DNA of 64,000 bases from Hyphomicrobiales bacterium (GTDB lineage: Bacteria; Pseudomonadota; Alphaproteobacteria; Rhizobiales; Rhizobiaceae). The number at the start of each line of letters is the position of its first letter. Position 1 is the stretch's first letter. The position numbers and the translations under genes are program-made. Below the pieces are notes generated by a model. The model had not been told where the DNA came from and ran no database searches. It worked only from the letters and a program-made list of their open reading frames with translations. The DNA is taken from positions 62,001 through 126,000 of the forward strand of contig UEIJ01000029.1 of the NCBI GenBank assembly GCA_900470195.1. The letters are read 5' to 3'. Of this stretch, positions 18,359 through 27,632 are shown in pieces.

Positions 18359-18706
18359 TTATTGTTCTACACAGTTTGTCGGCTTCGACTGGTCCGGATC
18401 GTCCATAAGGTTATAAAGATCGGCCGTTTCGCCCTTGGTCCACCAGATATAGACGCCGCCGGCATATTTCGCTCCAGAGCCGGAGATAACGTTGGAGGCG
18501 ACGATGGTTTCGTCTTCCAGCTCCAGTTCGGCAAGCGAAATATCACCGGCATTGTAGTAGGTTACCGAGACATTTTTCTCGCCACATTTGTAAAGAACGG
18601 AGTTGGTCGTCACTTCAGTGTCGTCCGGCAGTTTGATATTGATCTCGCCAGCCGATGCGGATGATGCGGCAAAGGTGAGCCCGAGAAACACAACCCAGTT
18701 CTTCAT
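18359..18706 (-). CDS. MliC/PliC-type lysozyme inhibitor
   Basis: Secreted protein of 115 residues with signal peptide MKNWVVFLGLTFAASSASAG. The mature part matches the MliC domain: VLYKCGEKNVSVTYYNAGDISLA, then ASNVISGSGAKYAGGVYIWW. MliC/PliC proteins inhibit C-type lysozyme. Two cysteines (in YKCGE and TNCVEQ) could form the usual disulfide. There is no lipobox cysteine after the signal, so a periplasmic (PliC-like) form is more likely than a lipoprotein. The ATG at 18706 was chosen because it opens the signal peptide; the longer frame upstream is rich in cysteine and unlike a leader. Confidence 0.87.
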   Translation of the reverse strand: MKNWVVFLGLTFAASSASAGEINIKLPDDTEVTTNSVLYKCGEKNVSVTYYNAGDISLAELELEDETIVASNVISGSGAKYAGGVYIWWTKGETADLYNLMDDPDQSKPTNCVEQ

Positions 18707-18860
18707 ATCCAATCCACTTCTCAATCCAGAGTACATACCGATTGAGATATAACAATCGCCGCAAATGTCCAACAGTGACCTGGCTCACTGTCAGCAATCT
18801 TCTCCGCAAAATGAAATCGCAGGCGCTTGACGCTGAAAGGTCAAAAGCGCACAAGAAATC

Positions 18861-19463
18861 ATGTCTGAGATTCGATCCATCTGTGTTTATTGCGGCTCAT
18901 CTACGGGCCTGAATCCCATCTATCGCGAAGCGGGCGTTACGCTTGGCCGATCCATTGCCGAACACGGCCTGCGCCTTGTTTATGGCGGTGGCACGCGCGG
19001 CATCATGGGCGCGGTTGCTCAAGGCGTCATGGAAGCTGGCGGCGAGGTTACCGGCATCATCCCGACCTTCCTGCTCGACAAGGAAGCAAGCCTCGAAAAG
19101 GCCGAACAGCTGACCGAACTCATCGTCGTCGGCGACATGCATGAGCGCAAGCACCTCATGTTCCAGAAGTCCGATGCTTTCGTGACGCTTCCCGGCGGCA
19201 TCGGCACGGTTGAGGAAATCGTGGAAATGATGACCTGGGCGCAGCTCGGCAAGCATCGCAAGCCGATGGTGTTCGCAAACATCAACAATTTCTGGCAGCC
19301 TATGCTCTCGCTTCTCGAGCATATGACGGCGGAAGGCTTCCTGCACACCGCGCATCAGGTGAAGCCCTTGGTCATAGACAAGGCGAAAGACATCGTTCCC
19401 GCCATCATCGCCGCCAATGGCAAGGCATCTGAAGGCGACCAGAAGATCATCGAAAAGATGTGA
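18861..19463 (+). CDS. LOG family protein (TIGR00730), nucleoside 5'-monophosphate phosphoribohydrolase-like
   Basis: Rossmann-like protein of 200 residues. It has the LOG signature PGGIGTVEEIVEMMTWAQLG and an N-terminal VYCGSSTG plus YGGGTRGIMGAVAQG. Some LOG proteins release free cytokinin bases, and others hydrolyse AMP or pyrimidine/purine 5'-nucleotides; the bacterial substrate here is unknown. It is a single gene divergent from the lysozyme inhibitor. An octamer-based inverted repeat lies just after the stop. Confidence 0.9.
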   Translation: MSEIRSICVYCGSSTGLNPIYREAGVTLGRSIAEHGLRLVYGGGTRGIMGAVAQGVMEAGGEVTGIIPTFLLDKEASLEKAEQLTELIVVGDMHERKHLMFQKSDAFVTLPGGIGTVEEIVEMMTWAQLGKHRKPMVFANINNFWQPMLSLLEHMTAEGFLHTAHQVKPLVIDKAKDIVPAIIAANGKASEGDQKIIEKM

Positions 19464-19467
19464 GTTT

Positions 19468-19556
19468 AGGGCAGTAGGGCAGTAGAAAGTTACAGCCGTC
19501 GCGGCCATCTACAACCTAAACATACTGCCTTATTCCCTTACTGCCCTACTGCCTTA
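19468..19556. repeat. HOOF-Print-like octamer repeats in inverted orientation
   Basis: Two tandem AGGGCAGT octamers (19468-19483) face an inverted pair (ACTGCCCT plus ACTGCCTT, 19540-19555). Together they give a perfect 15-bp inverted repeat (19470-19484 with 19539-19553). The octamer is the unit of the hypervariable HOOF-Print loci of Brucella (established knowledge). It lies between convergent genes and could also act as a bidirectional stem-loop. Confidence 0.8.
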
Positions 19557-20795
19557 CCTCTTCACCAGCGTCGCCACGGCTTCGACATGTGGCGACCAGA
19601 GGAACTGGTCAATCGGTGTGACACGCATGACGCGATAGCCGCCCTTCACCAGAATCGCGAGGTCACGGGCGAGCGTCACCGGATTGCACGAAACCGCGAC
19701 CACCTTCTCCACCTTGGATTTTGCCAGCTCAAGCGCCTGTTCTTCCGCACCTGCACGCGGTGGATCGAAAACCACAGCGTTATAGGGCAGCAGTTCCTTC
19801 GGCATCAAAGGACGGCGGAACAAGTCGCGGCGTTCGACCGAGACGGGCTTCAAGCCCTGCACGTGGCGGATACCGCGATCGAGAGCCGCAAGTGCCAGCG
19901 CGTCGTTTTCTACGGCATGAACTGCGCTCTTTTCAGCAATCCTCAGTGCAAATGTGCCGACACCGCAAAACAGGTCCGCGACGCGCTTGGCCTTGCCGAC
20001 ATGATCCAGCACGAGCTGCACCATCGCCTCTTCGGCATCCTCTGTTGCCTGCAAAAAGCAGCCGGGCGGCACCGGAACCGGCACCTTGCCGAAATGGATG
20101 AGCGGCTTTTTCGGTTCGACGATGATTTCACCTTCATGCGAAAGGCGCGCAAAGCCCTTTTTCATGACAAGCGCGGTCAGCGCGCGCCGTTGATCGTCGC
20201 TCAGTTTGCCGCAGCCGCTCGCCGCGAGATCAAGGCCGGATGCTGTCAGCGTTACCGCCAGCTTGAACGGCTTGGAACCGGGTGCAATCAAGGCACCGAC
20301 CTCACGCAGATCATCAAGCCGTGCAATGATTTCCGGGACCGTTACCGCACATTCGACGATGTCGATAATTTCGTGACTCAAGTGACGGTTGAAGCCGAGC
20401 AGCACGCCCTTCTCCGTCTTGCGCGCCGCAAAAACAGCGCGACGACGTGTGCGCGGCTGGCAAGCCACCAGAGGCGCAACCTCCGTGTCGATCCCTCGGC
20501 CCTTCAGCGCGGAGACAACCAGTTCGCGCTTCCAGAGGCGATAGGGTTCTGCCTGCCAATGCTGCAACGCACAGCCGCCGCAATCCTCGAAATGCTGGCA
20601 GGCCGGCTCCTGTCGCTCCGGCGATGTTTCGAGAAGCGCCATAACCGTCGCGCGGTTTTTGTCGCGCGCGACGTTAGCCACTTCGCCCGGCAGCGTGAAA
20701 GGCACATAAATCTGGCCATCAGGAACATTGGCAACGCCATCGCCGCCCGCGCCAATCGAGCGGATAGTAATTTGCCCCGTGTTTGGCGTCGTCAT
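19554..20795 (-). CDS. Class I SAM-dependent RNA (uracil-5) methyltransferase, RumA-like
   Basis: Protein of 413 residues of the TrmA/RlmD family, which make 5-methyluridine in RNA. It starts with a TRAM-like RNA-binding domain (about 1-55), followed by an Fe-S cluster site (CQHFEDCGGCALQHW plus a fourth Cys in ACQPRTRR). A SAM-binding core (VADLFCGVGTFALRIA) and the catalytic cysteine in VAVSCNPVTLARDLA follow. Which rRNA uridine is the target cannot be told. Its ATG overlaps the tlyA stop by 4 bases (ATGA), so translation is probably coupled. It is the last gene of dxs-tlyA-methyltransferase. Confidence 0.92.
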   Translation of the reverse strand: MTTPNTGQITIRSIGAGGDGVANVPDGQIYVPFTLPGEVANVARDKNRATVMALLETSPERQEPACQHFEDCGGCALQHWQAEPYRLWKRELVVSALKGRGIDTEVAPLVACQPRTRRRAVFAARKTEKGVLLGFNRHLSHEIIDIVECAVTVPEIIARLDDLREVGALIAPGSKPFKLAVTLTASGLDLAASGCGKLSDDQRRALTALVMKKGFARLSHEGEIIVEPKKPLIHFGKVPVPVPPGCFLQATEDAEEAMVQLVLDHVGKAKRVADLFCGVGTFALRIAEKSAVHAVENDALALAALDRGIRHVQGLKPVSVERRDLFRRPLMPKELLPYNAVVFDPPRAGAEEQALELAKSKVEKVVAVSCNPVTLARDLAILVKGGYRVMRVTPIDQFLWSPHVEAVATLVKR

Positions 20796-21553
20796 TGGTC
20801 TTTCTTTCCTGCCAGGAGATATTCACGATTGCCATCGCCGCCCTCAATGGGTGACGGGCAAAGGCCGAGCGCGCGCCACCCGGCTTGCGTCTCCAGCCAT
20901 AATCTCAGTTCTTCTGCTATGCGTTCGCCTTCTTTCGGGTCACGCAGAATGCCGCCCTTGCCGATAGCCTCGCGGCCCGCTTCAAATTGCGGCTTTACGA
21001 GAAGCGCGCAGATAGCATCTTTCTGTGCAAAGGCCAATGCCGCAGGCAAGGCGAGTTTCAGCGAGATGAAGCTCACATCCGAGACCACGCAATCGATTTC
21101 GCGTCCGTCCAGATGGGAAAATTCCAGCGCACGGGCGTTGATCCCCTCCTTGTTGGTAACGCGAGGGTCGGCACGCAATATCTCATGCAACTGGTCATGG
21201 CCAACATCGATGGCGACGACGTGGTTCGCTCCGCGCTCCAGTAGGACCTGCGTGAAGCCGCCTGTCGAGGCACCAATGTCAAGCGCAGTTCGCCCTGCCA
21301 TATCAAGATCGAAATGATCGAGTGCGGCGATCAGCTTCAGGGCAGCACGGGAAACATAGGCGCTCGCCGGATCATCAACGGCGATATTTGCCGTGCGCAA
21401 AACCGTCTGTCCCGGCTTGGTGGCGGGCTTGCCGTCCACCTTGACCGTGCCGCGCTGGATCGCATCACGCGCCCGCGAACGTGTTGCAAAAAGCCCCAGC
21501 TCCACCAGCAGCTGGTCGAGCCGCAGGTTCTTGTCGCACGCCTCTCCGCTCAT
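20792..21553 (-). CDS. tlyA: TlyA family rRNA (cytidine-2'-O)-methyltransferase
   Basis: Protein of 253 residues: an N-terminal S4 RNA-binding domain (RLDQLLVELGLFATRSRARDAI), then an FtsJ-like methyltransferase domain with ALDIGASTGGFTQVLLERGA as the SAM-binding loop. Further family segments are VSDVSFISLKLALPAAL and LVKPQFEAGR. TlyA methylates 16S and/or 23S rRNA riboses, and some homologues were once described as hemolysins. It starts 3 bases after dxs ends and overlaps the next gene by 4 bases. Confidence 0.92.
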   Translation of the reverse strand: MSGEACDKNLRLDQLLVELGLFATRSRARDAIQRGTVKVDGKPATKPGQTVLRTANIAVDDPASAYVSRAALKLIAALDHFDLDMAGRTALDIGASTGGFTQVLLERGANHVVAIDVGHDQLHEILRADPRVTNKEGINARALEFSHLDGREIDCVVSDVSFISLKLALPAALAFAQKDAICALLVKPQFEAGREAIGKGGILRDPKEGERIAEELRLWLETQAGWRALGLCPSPIEGGDGNREYLLAGKKDQ

Positions 21554-21556
21554 CGG

Positions 21557-23473
21557 TCAGGCGCGAAATGGCGCTGCGATAGCCTCGCGGCCAAGGGCAG
21601 CAAACACCGCCTGCACGATGCCTGCACGGTCAAGACCGGCCTCGGCATACATGGCATCCGGCTTGCCGTGATCCTGGTAGGTGTCCGGCAAGGTCAGGGC
21701 ACGCACCTTGAGGCCACGATCCAGAAGTCCGTCCGCGGCGAGGAATTGCAGCACATGGGAAGCAAAACCGCCGACAGCCCCCTCTTCCACCATCACCAGC
21801 ACTTCATGCTCGCGTGCCAGACGACGGATCAGATCATGATCGAGCGGCTTGGCAAAGCGCGCATCGGCCACCGTCGTGGAAAGACCGGCAGCGCCTAGTT
21901 CATCGGCGGCGGCAAGGCATTCCTGCAAGCGTGTTCCGAAAGACAGCAGCGCCACCTTCGTACCTTCACGCACGATGCGTCCCTTGCCAATTTCAAGCAC
22001 CGAACCACGCTCCGGCAGGTCGACGCCGACGCCATCGCCACGCGGATAGCGGAAGGAAATCGGGCCTTCGTCATATTCGGCAGCGGTCCGCACCATATGG
22101 CGCAGTTCGGCCTCGTCGGAAGCGGCCATCACCACGAAACCGGGAAGAGCTGCGAGAAAGCCCGTATCGAAAGAACCCGCATGGGTGGGGCCGTCGGCAC
22201 CGACCAGCCCCGCGCGGTCGATGGGAAAGCGCACCGGCAGATTCTGGATCGACACATCATGCACGACCTGATCGTAGCCACGCTGCAAAAAGGTCGAATA
22301 GATGGCGCAGAATGGTTTGAAACCTTCGCTGGCAAGTCCGGCAGCGAAAGTCACCGCATGCTGTTCAGCGATGCCGACATCAAACGTGCGCTGCGGGAAC
22401 ACTTCGCCGAAAAGATCAAGCCCGGTGCCGGACGGCATGGCAGCAGTGATCGCCACAATCTTGTCGTCGTGACGGGCTTCCTCAATCAAGCTCGTGCCGA
22501 AAATCTTGGTATAGCTCGGCGCATTTGCAGGCGGCTTCGACTGCTTGCCTGTAATGACGTCGAACTTGTTGACGCCGTGGTATTTGTCGGCGGCAGCTTC
22601 CGCCGGCGCATAGCCCTTGCCCTTCTGCGTCACCACATGGATCAGCACAGGCCCTTCCGGCGTGTCGCGTACGTTTTTCAGGATCGGCAGCAGATGGTCG
22701 AGATTATGGCCATCGATAGGGCCGACATAATAGAAGCCCAGTTCCTCGAAAAGCGTGCCGCCGGTAAAGAAGGCGCGCGCATATTCTTCCGACTTGCGGG
22801 CCTTATCCTGCAAAAATTTCGGCAGTTTCCTGGCAACCTGCTTCGCTGCCTCGCGCACGCTGCGGTAGGTTTTGCCCGAAACGAGGCGCGCCAGATAAGC
22901 GCTCATCGCGCCGGTTGGCGGCGCAATCGACATATCGTTGTCATTCAAAATGACAATGAGACGCGCATCAAGCGCACCGGCATTGTTCATCGCCTCATAG
23001 GCCATGCCCGCCGACATGGAGCCATCGCCGATAACCGCGATAACATTGCGCTTTTCGCCGGAAAGTTCCGACGCTACAGCCATGCCCAAACCAGCCGAAA
23101 TCGAGGTCGAGGAATGGGCGGCGCCGAACGGATCATATTCGCTTTCGGCGCGCTTGGTGAAACCGGAAAGCCCGCCTTCCTGACGAAGCGTGCGGATGCG
23201 GTCGCGACGCCCGGTCAGTATCTTGTGCGGATAGGCCTGATGTCCCACATCCCAGATGATGCGATCGTGCGGCGTGTCGAAGACATGGTGCAGTGCTACC
23301 GTAAGCTCCACCACGCCCAGCCCCGCGCCGAGATGCCCGCCCGTGGTGGACACGGCGTCGATCAGCTCTTCGCGCAATTCCTGCGCGAGCTGCGGCAGAT
23401 CGGATTCCGGCAATGCGCGCAGGGCTTCCGGGGTCGGCGCCTTGTCAAGCAATGGGGTCAGGGGTCGGGACAT
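21557..23473 (-). CDS. dxs: 1-deoxy-D-xylulose-5-phosphate synthase
   Basis: Thiamine-diphosphate enzyme of 638 residues that condenses pyruvate and glyceraldehyde 3-phosphate, the first step of the MEP isoprenoid pathway. Visible motifs are the [18 protein letters not shown] cofactor site near 150, [15 protein letters not shown] near 75, and the C-terminal [18 protein letters not shown] segment. Length matches the family. It heads the dxs-tlyA-methyltransferase operon. In many relatives xseB precedes dxs; here xseB lies 2.9 kb upstream with four other genes in between. Confidence 0.97.
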   Translation of the reverse strand: MSRPLTPLLDKAPTPEALRALPESDLPQLAQELREELIDAVSTTGGHLGAGLGVVELTVALHHVFDTPHDRIIWDVGHQAYPHKILTGRRDRIRTLRQEGGLSGFTKRAESEYDPFGAAHSSTSISAGLGMAVASELSGEKRNVIAVIGDGSMSAGMAYEAMNNAGALDARLIVILNDNDMSIAPPTGAMSAYLARLVSGKTYRSVREAAKQVARKLPKFLQDKARKSEEYARAFFTGGTLFEELGFYYVGPIDGHNLDHLLPILKNVRDTPEGPVLIHVVTQKGKGYAPAEAAADKYHGVNKFDVITGKQSKPPANAPSYTKIFGTSLIEEARHDDKIVAITAAMPSGTGLDLFGEVFPQRTFDVGIAEQHAVTFAAGLASEGFKPFCAIYSTFLQRGYDQVVHDVSIQNLPVRFPIDRAGLVGADGPTHAGSFDTGFLAALPGFVVMAASDEAELRHMVRTAAEYDEGPISFRYPRGDGVGVDLPERGSVLEIGKGRIVREGTKVALLSFGTRLQECLAAADELGAAGLSTTVADARFAKPLDHDLIRRLAREHEVLVMVEEGAVGGFASHVLQFLAADGLLDRGLKVRALTLPDTYQDHGKPDAMYAEAGLDRAGIVQAVFAALGREAIAAPFRA

Positions 23474-23574
23474 TAAAACAACCTGTTTCTGGTTCGGTTT
23501 TGTTGTCGGTATAGCAGCTACGCGACGGGATCAAGCAGGGAGACATCGTGTCCCAAAACCCAACTCAATTCACG

Positions 23575-24495
23575 TCATTCGGGCAAAGGTATGAAATCCT
23601 GCTCATCACCGGGTACAATATCGAAACGCCCGCTGCGCCATTCTTCCTTGGCCTGCTCTATCCTCTCCCGGGAAGAAGATACGAAGTTCCACCATACATA
23701 GCGCTTGGAACCGAGCGTTGCACCGCCAAAAAGCATGATATGCGCGCCTTCCGGCCCGGCCTGCACGACAATATCGTCGCCGGGGCGAAATGCCAGCAAG
23801 CGATCCGGCGGAAAAACTTCGCCGCCAATACCGACATTGCCCTGCAACGTATAAATCGCGCGCTCTTCGGCGACGGGCGGGATCGGGAAACGCCCATTCG
23901 GCTCTATCCGAATATCCGCATAGAGCGTATCGGCGTGCTGGATTACCGGTGACTTCAAGCCAAGCATGGACCCCATGATCAGCCGCCCGGAGAAATCTTT
24001 GTCCTCCATCACCGGCAGCTCGGGTGCATTGGTGTGAAAAAACTCCGGGCTTATTTCTTCCAGTGCGTCGGGCAGAGCGAGCCAAGTTTGAATACCAGAG
24101 ATGGATAACGGTCCATTGCGTTCTTCTTCGGGCGAACGTTCCGAGTGCACAATGCCCCGGCCCGCGGTCATCAGGTTCACATCGCCGGGACGGATGACCA
24201 TTTCGGTACCAAGACTGTCCCTGTGCCGAATATGCCCGTCGAACAGGTAGGTCACCGTAGAAAGGCCTATATGTGGATGCGGACGCACGTCCAGCGCATC
24301 GCCATCACGCAGAACAGCCGGTCCCATGCGATCAAAGAAAATGAAGGGTCCCACCAGACGGCGACGCACTGTCGGCAAGGCCCGTCGCACTTCCAGTCCA
24401 CCAATGTCACTTGTACGCGGAATGACCAGCGTTTCGATGCTGTCTACCGAAGTCTTGTCGCCAAGGACCGGATCAGGACACGGGAAGAAACTCAT
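23575..24495 (-). CDS. Pirin family protein
   Basis: Bicupin of 306 residues. The metal-binding histidines are visible in RPHPHIGLSTVTYLFDGHIRH and GRGIVHSERSPEE, with the glutamate of that last segment completing the site. The C-terminal cupin has PEGAHIMLFGGATLGSKRYVWWNFVSSS, a typical pirin ending. Bacterial pirins include quercetin 2,3-dioxygenases and regulators of central enzymes; the role here is not clear. It is probably transcribed alone between dxs and the YidB-like gene. Confidence 0.92.
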   Translation of the reverse strand: MSFFPCPDPVLGDKTSVDSIETLVIPRTSDIGGLEVRRALPTVRRRLVGPFIFFDRMGPAVLRDGDALDVRPHPHIGLSTVTYLFDGHIRHRDSLGTEMVIRPGDVNLMTAGRGIVHSERSPEEERNGPLSISGIQTWLALPDALEEISPEFFHTNAPELPVMEDKDFSGRLIMGSMLGLKSPVIQHADTLYADIRIEPNGRFPIPPVAEERAIYTLQGNVGIGGEVFPPDRLLAFRPGDDIVVQAGPEGAHIMLFGGATLGSKRYVWWNFVSSSRERIEQAKEEWRSGRFDIVPGDEQDFIPLPE

Positions 24496-24658
24496 GAAAC
24501 GCTACTCCGGATGTTTGTCTTGACGCGCATCTTACCTGATCGAAGCAGGATCAGAATCAGTCCAGTGATTGATTTCCCTGCATCGGTCGTTCCCGCTTTT
24601 CGGGATGCGCTTTTATATAGGCGCCGTTCTTATTTATCGCATGGGCCTTCAAAACAAA

Positions 24659-24681
24659 ACCGCACCGCCAAGCGGTGCGGT
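24659..24681 (-). terminator. Terminator after the YidB-like gene (reverse strand)
   Basis: Perfect 10-bp stem ACCGCACCGC / GCGGTGCGGT with a 3-base loop. Read on the reverse strand it is followed by TTTTGTTTTG. Confidence 0.88.
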
Positions 24682-24735
24682 TCGATCACGATTTATACCA
24701 AAGCGCAGAGACGCTAACGTGCCACGCCTTAGTAA

Positions 24736-25296
24736 TCAGCGGCCCTGTAACAGTTTTGAAAGCGAGCTGGCGTCCGGAACCTGTCCGTTTGTCGTCAGCT
24801 TGTCGACAAGGCCGGGCAGAACCTGCGAAAGCTGGTTCAGAAGCTCTTGCTGGTCGATCCCGGCATGCTCCGCGATTTCGCTCAACGTTTTCTGACCGAT
24901 TGCGTCGCCGAGCTGCCCCGGCTCGATTGGATGGTTGGAACCCTGACCGACCCAGGAATCCACCTTGTCGCCAAGGCCCGCCTGTTTCAGTTGATCCAGG
25001 AGACCGCCAAGCCCGCCGCCGAGGGGTCCCGGAGCCGAGGGAGCCGCAGAAGCATTTCCGGCAGCCGCACCGCCGAGCAGACCACCAAGCCCGCCAAGGA
25101 TACCGCCCAGCAAGCCACCGCCTGCCTGCGATTGATCCGGCACGGGCACGGGCTGGGCTGGAGCGTCCGCCGTATCGTCGCTATGGCCCTTCAGCATCTT
25201 GCCGATCAGCAGGGCGCCGAGCGCAATCAGAACCGGCTTCGCCAGGCTTCCGCCGGGGATAGGCGAATTGCCCGAGTTGTCGTCATAACTTCCCAT
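24736..25296 (-). CDS. YidB family protein (DUF937)
   Basis: Protein of 186 residues. After a short start it has a hydrophobic segment (LAKPVLIALGALLIGKML), a Gln/Pro linker and a Gly/Leu-rich stretch (GGLLGGILGGLGGLLGG). The C-terminal YidB domain reads PIEPGQLGDAIGQKTLSEIA and HAGIDQQELLNQLSQVLPGLVD. Function is unknown; a structural role in the envelope is only a guess. The start at 25296 has GGGAG 9 bases upstream and is preferred over an upstream frame. Confidence 0.85.
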   Translation of the reverse strand: MGSYDDNSGNSPIPGGSLAKPVLIALGALLIGKMLKGHSDDTADAPAQPVPVPDQSQAGGGLLGGILGGLGGLLGGAAAGNASAAPSAPGPLGGGLGGLLDQLKQAGLGDKVDSWVGQGSNHPIEPGQLGDAIGQKTLSEIAEHAGIDQQELLNQLSQVLPGLVDKLTTNGQVPDASSLSKLLQGR

Positions 25297-25459
25297 CACA
25301 CGATACTCCCTGTTATCCGATGCCAATTGTGCATTCGGTAAGATAAAGGTAAATGGGTTTCCCATTTTGACAAGCATTATACCTTGCAAATTTTGTAGCA
25401 GTGTGAAAATTTCCCAAGTGTGCGATACAAAAGTGTATTTGCGCATCGGGAGATATTAG

Positions 25460-25720
25460 ATGTCTGTTATAAGCTGGATAATACTAGGCTTGATTGCCGG
25501 CTTCATCGGCAGCAAGATCGTCAATAAAAGTGGCCAGGGCCTTTTCCTGGATATTGCTCTCGGCATTGTCGGCGCCATCATCGGCGGCGTCATCTTCACT
25601 TTCTTCGGCGCACAGGGCGTCACCGGCCTCAACATATATAGCCTGATCGTTTCCATCATCGGCGCCATCGTGGTGTTGTGGGTCTACCACGCCATCTCGG
25701 GAAAGCGCTCCATCGGCTGA
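25460..25720 (+). CDS. GlsB/YeaQ/YmgE family membrane protein
   Basis: Very hydrophobic protein of 86 residues with three predicted helices: IISWIILGLIAGFIGSKI-like, DIALGIVGAIIGGVIFTFFG and YSLIVSIIGAIVVLWVYHAI. This is the layout of the transglycosylase-associated/YeaQ family, small stress-related inner-membrane proteins of unknown mechanism. A GGGAG site precedes the ATG. It is single, with its own terminator right after the stop. Confidence 0.88.
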   Translation: MSVISWIILGLIAGFIGSKIVNKSGQGLFLDIALGIVGAIIGGVIFTFFGAQGVTGLNIYSLIVSIIGAIVVLWVYHAISGKRSIG

Positions 25721-25739
25721 TATCATATCATGCAATTCA

Positions 25740-25766
25740 GGCTCCGGCTCGTCCGGAGCCTTTTTA
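25740..25766 (+). terminator. Terminator after the YeaQ/YmgE-like gene
   Basis: Perfect 8-bp stem GGCTCCGG / CCGGAGCC, 5-base loop, followed by TTTTTAG. It rules out DedA translation starts upstream of about 25766. Confidence 0.9.
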
Positions 25767-25795
25767 GTTTCGCTTGCCGAAAGTGCTTCCAATCA

Positions 25796-26314
25796 ATGAG
25801 CTTTCTGGAACCCTATATTACCGCCTATGGAGCGTTTGCGCTTTTCGTGATCGTATATTTTGAATCTTTCGGCGCCCCTATGCCCGGTGAGAGCGCGCTC
25901 ATAGCAAGCTCGCTGCTCGCCCTGCATGGAACGCTGAACATCGAGACCGTGCTTCTCGCAGTATTCACAGGCGCGGTGCTTGGTGATTGTACGGGCTACC
26001 TGATTGGGCGCTTTGGCGGCCGCCAGCTAATTCTGAGATACGGACACCTTGTAAAGCTCACGCCGGAACGGTTGGAGCAGTTCGAGAAACTTTTCGAAAG
26101 CAAGGGAATTTATGTGGTGGCGACCGCCCGCTTCGTCGTGCTTCTGCGACAGTTGAACGGCATCGTCGCAGGTTCGATGAAAATGGACCCGCTACATTTT
26201 CTGGCAGCGAACATTGTCGGCGCGGTAGCATGGACGCTCGCCTGGGGACTTGGCCCCTATCTGCTGAGCGGCGTTCTGGCGCCTTATGTCGCCCAGCTCA
26301 AAACGCTATTCTGA
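25796..26314 (+). CDS. DedA family membrane protein
   Basis: Membrane protein of 172 residues of the DedA/SNARE-associated family, now linked to lipid flipping and membrane homeostasis. It has the N-terminal MSFLEPYITAYGAFALF segment, FESFGAPMPGESALI (the conserved E and PGE), the GDCTGYLIGRFGG glycine-rich turn, and the FESKGIYVVATARFVVLLRQLNGIVAGSMKM arginine motif, in which both conserved arginines can be seen. The ATG at 25796 was chosen because the frame upstream runs through a terminator hairpin. It is convergent with xseB. Confidence 0.9.
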   Translation: MSFLEPYITAYGAFALFVIVYFESFGAPMPGESALIASSLLALHGTLNIETVLLAVFTGAVLGDCTGYLIGRFGGRQLILRYGHLVKLTPERLEQFEKLFESKGIYVVATARFVVLLRQLNGIVAGSMKMDPLHFLAANIVGAVAWTLAWGLGPYLLSGVLAPYVAQLKTLF

Positions 26315-26358
26315 CCGGATTGACCCGGTCAGTTTAATTCAAGTTAATTCAAGTCGAT

Positions 26359-26613
26359 TTATTCGGGGTCGAGAGGCTCGGTGCCCACCGGCTGCCCATC
26401 GCGGCCAATGCGGATTTTCTCCACTTTGTCCTCGGCAGATTTCAGAAGCGTGTCGCAATGCTTCTTCAGGGCTTCGCCGCGTTCGTAGATGCGGATGGAC
26501 TCTTCCAGCGGCACGTCGCCCCGCTCCAGATCGTCGACGATCTTCTCAAGCTGCTTCAGCGCATCCTCGAAGCTCATTACCGCAATGTCGGCGTTGGACG
26601 GTTCGGTTACCAT
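26359..26613 (-). CDS. xseB: Exodeoxyribonuclease VII small subunit
   Basis: Protein of 84 residues, the standard length. The family core is [19 protein letters not shown] followed by [20 protein letters not shown]. XseB pairs with XseA (not in this window) to degrade single-stranded DNA. Its ATG lies 3 bases after the stop of the histone-deacetylase-like gene, so they are co-transcribed. Confidence 0.95.
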   Translation of the reverse strand: MVTEPSNADIAVMSFEDALKQLEKIVDDLERGDVPLEESIRIYERGEALKKHCDTLLKSAEDKVEKIRIGRDGQPVGTEPLDPE

Positions 26614-26616
26614 GAT

Positions 26617-27567
26617 TCATCCTTTCAACAGCCGCGTAATATGCGCAGACGCGGACTGCGACAAGCCCTCTAGATCATATCCACCCTCAAGCACACTCAC
26701 TAGCCGGTGATCGCAGAACCTTTCTGCCCGCTCCATGAGTTTGCCTGTCGCCCAATCGAAATCCGCTTCGTCGAGGTTGAGCTCGGCCAGCGGATCACGA
26801 AAATGGGCATCGAAGCCCGCCGAAATAAGGATCAAATCTGGCCGGAAATTGTCCAAGGCAGGCAATACACGACTATTAAATGCCTCGCGGAATTCACGGC
26901 TTCCTGTATCGGGAGACAGTGGCGCGTTGAAGATATTGCCGACGCCGGTTTCATCCTTTGCCCCCGTGCCGGGATATAGCGGAAACTGATGCGTCGAACA
27001 GAACAGGACGCTCGGATCGTCCTTGAAAATATCCTGTGTCCCGTTGCCGTGGTGGACATCCCAATCGACGATGGCGACGCGCTCGGCCCCGTGCCGGCGC
27101 TGCGCATGACGGGCGGCAATCGCAATATTGTTGAAAAGGCAAAAGCCCATCGCGGTGGAACGTTCGGCATGATGTCCGGGCGGGCGGGCTGCGACGAACA
27201 CATTATTCGCTGCGCCGGAAAATACATCATCGACCGCAGCCGTCGCTGCGCCGATGGCAGTCAGCGCTGCATCAAGACTTTTGGGACTGACATAGGTGTC
27301 GCCATCGAGCCTCACCACGGGCGCAGGTGCTTCCTCGTCCGAAGCCGGCTCCGGTATTCCGGCGCGAATGGCTTCCAAATGCTCTTCCGGATGCGCAAGC
27401 AGCACTGCCGCCTCATCGCCGCGCGGTGCCTCCACGCGGTCGAGCCGGTAGAAATCCGGTCCTTCCAGCTCACTCATCAGTGCCCGGATACGATCCGGGC
27501 GCTCGGGATGGCCGGGCGGGGTCAGGTGGTCGAGATAGATCGGATGCCAGTAAAGCCGTGTCGTCAT
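26617..27567 (-). CDS. Histone deacetylase family protein
   Basis: Zn-dependent amidohydrolase of 316 residues in the HDAC/acetylpolyamine amidohydrolase superfamily. The catalytic His pair is in RPPGHHAERS and the metal ligands in VDWDVHHGNGTQDIF. FDAHFRDPLAELNL provides the third aspartate. The bacterial substrate (acetylated polyamines or proteins) is not predictable. The ATG at 27567 (MTTRLYWHPIYLDH) is preferred over a GTG nine codons upstream. It lies upstream of xseB in the same unit and about 65 bases after ribBA. Confidence 0.92.
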   Translation of the reverse strand: MTTRLYWHPIYLDHLTPPGHPERPDRIRALMSELEGPDFYRLDRVEAPRGDEAAVLLAHPEEHLEAIRAGIPEPASDEEAPAPVVRLDGDTYVSPKSLDAALTAIGAATAAVDDVFSGAANNVFVAARPPGHHAERSTAMGFCLFNNIAIAARHAQRRHGAERVAIVDWDVHHGNGTQDIFKDDPSVLFCSTHQFPLYPGTGAKDETGVGNIFNAPLSPDTGSREFREAFNSRVLPALDNFRPDLILISAGFDAHFRDPLAELNLDEADFDWATGKLMERAERFCDHRLVSVLEGGYDLEGLSQSASAHITRLLKG

Positions 27568-27632
27568 AGTTTCACTATAGCATCTCACAGGCACATGACC
27601 ATGACGGCCATGCGCCTGATCTGTCTGAGAGG

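Noticed and set aside
21814-23476. Long forward frames opposite dxs
   Set aside because: Antisense shadows; dxs motifs and length on the reverse strand are unambiguous.
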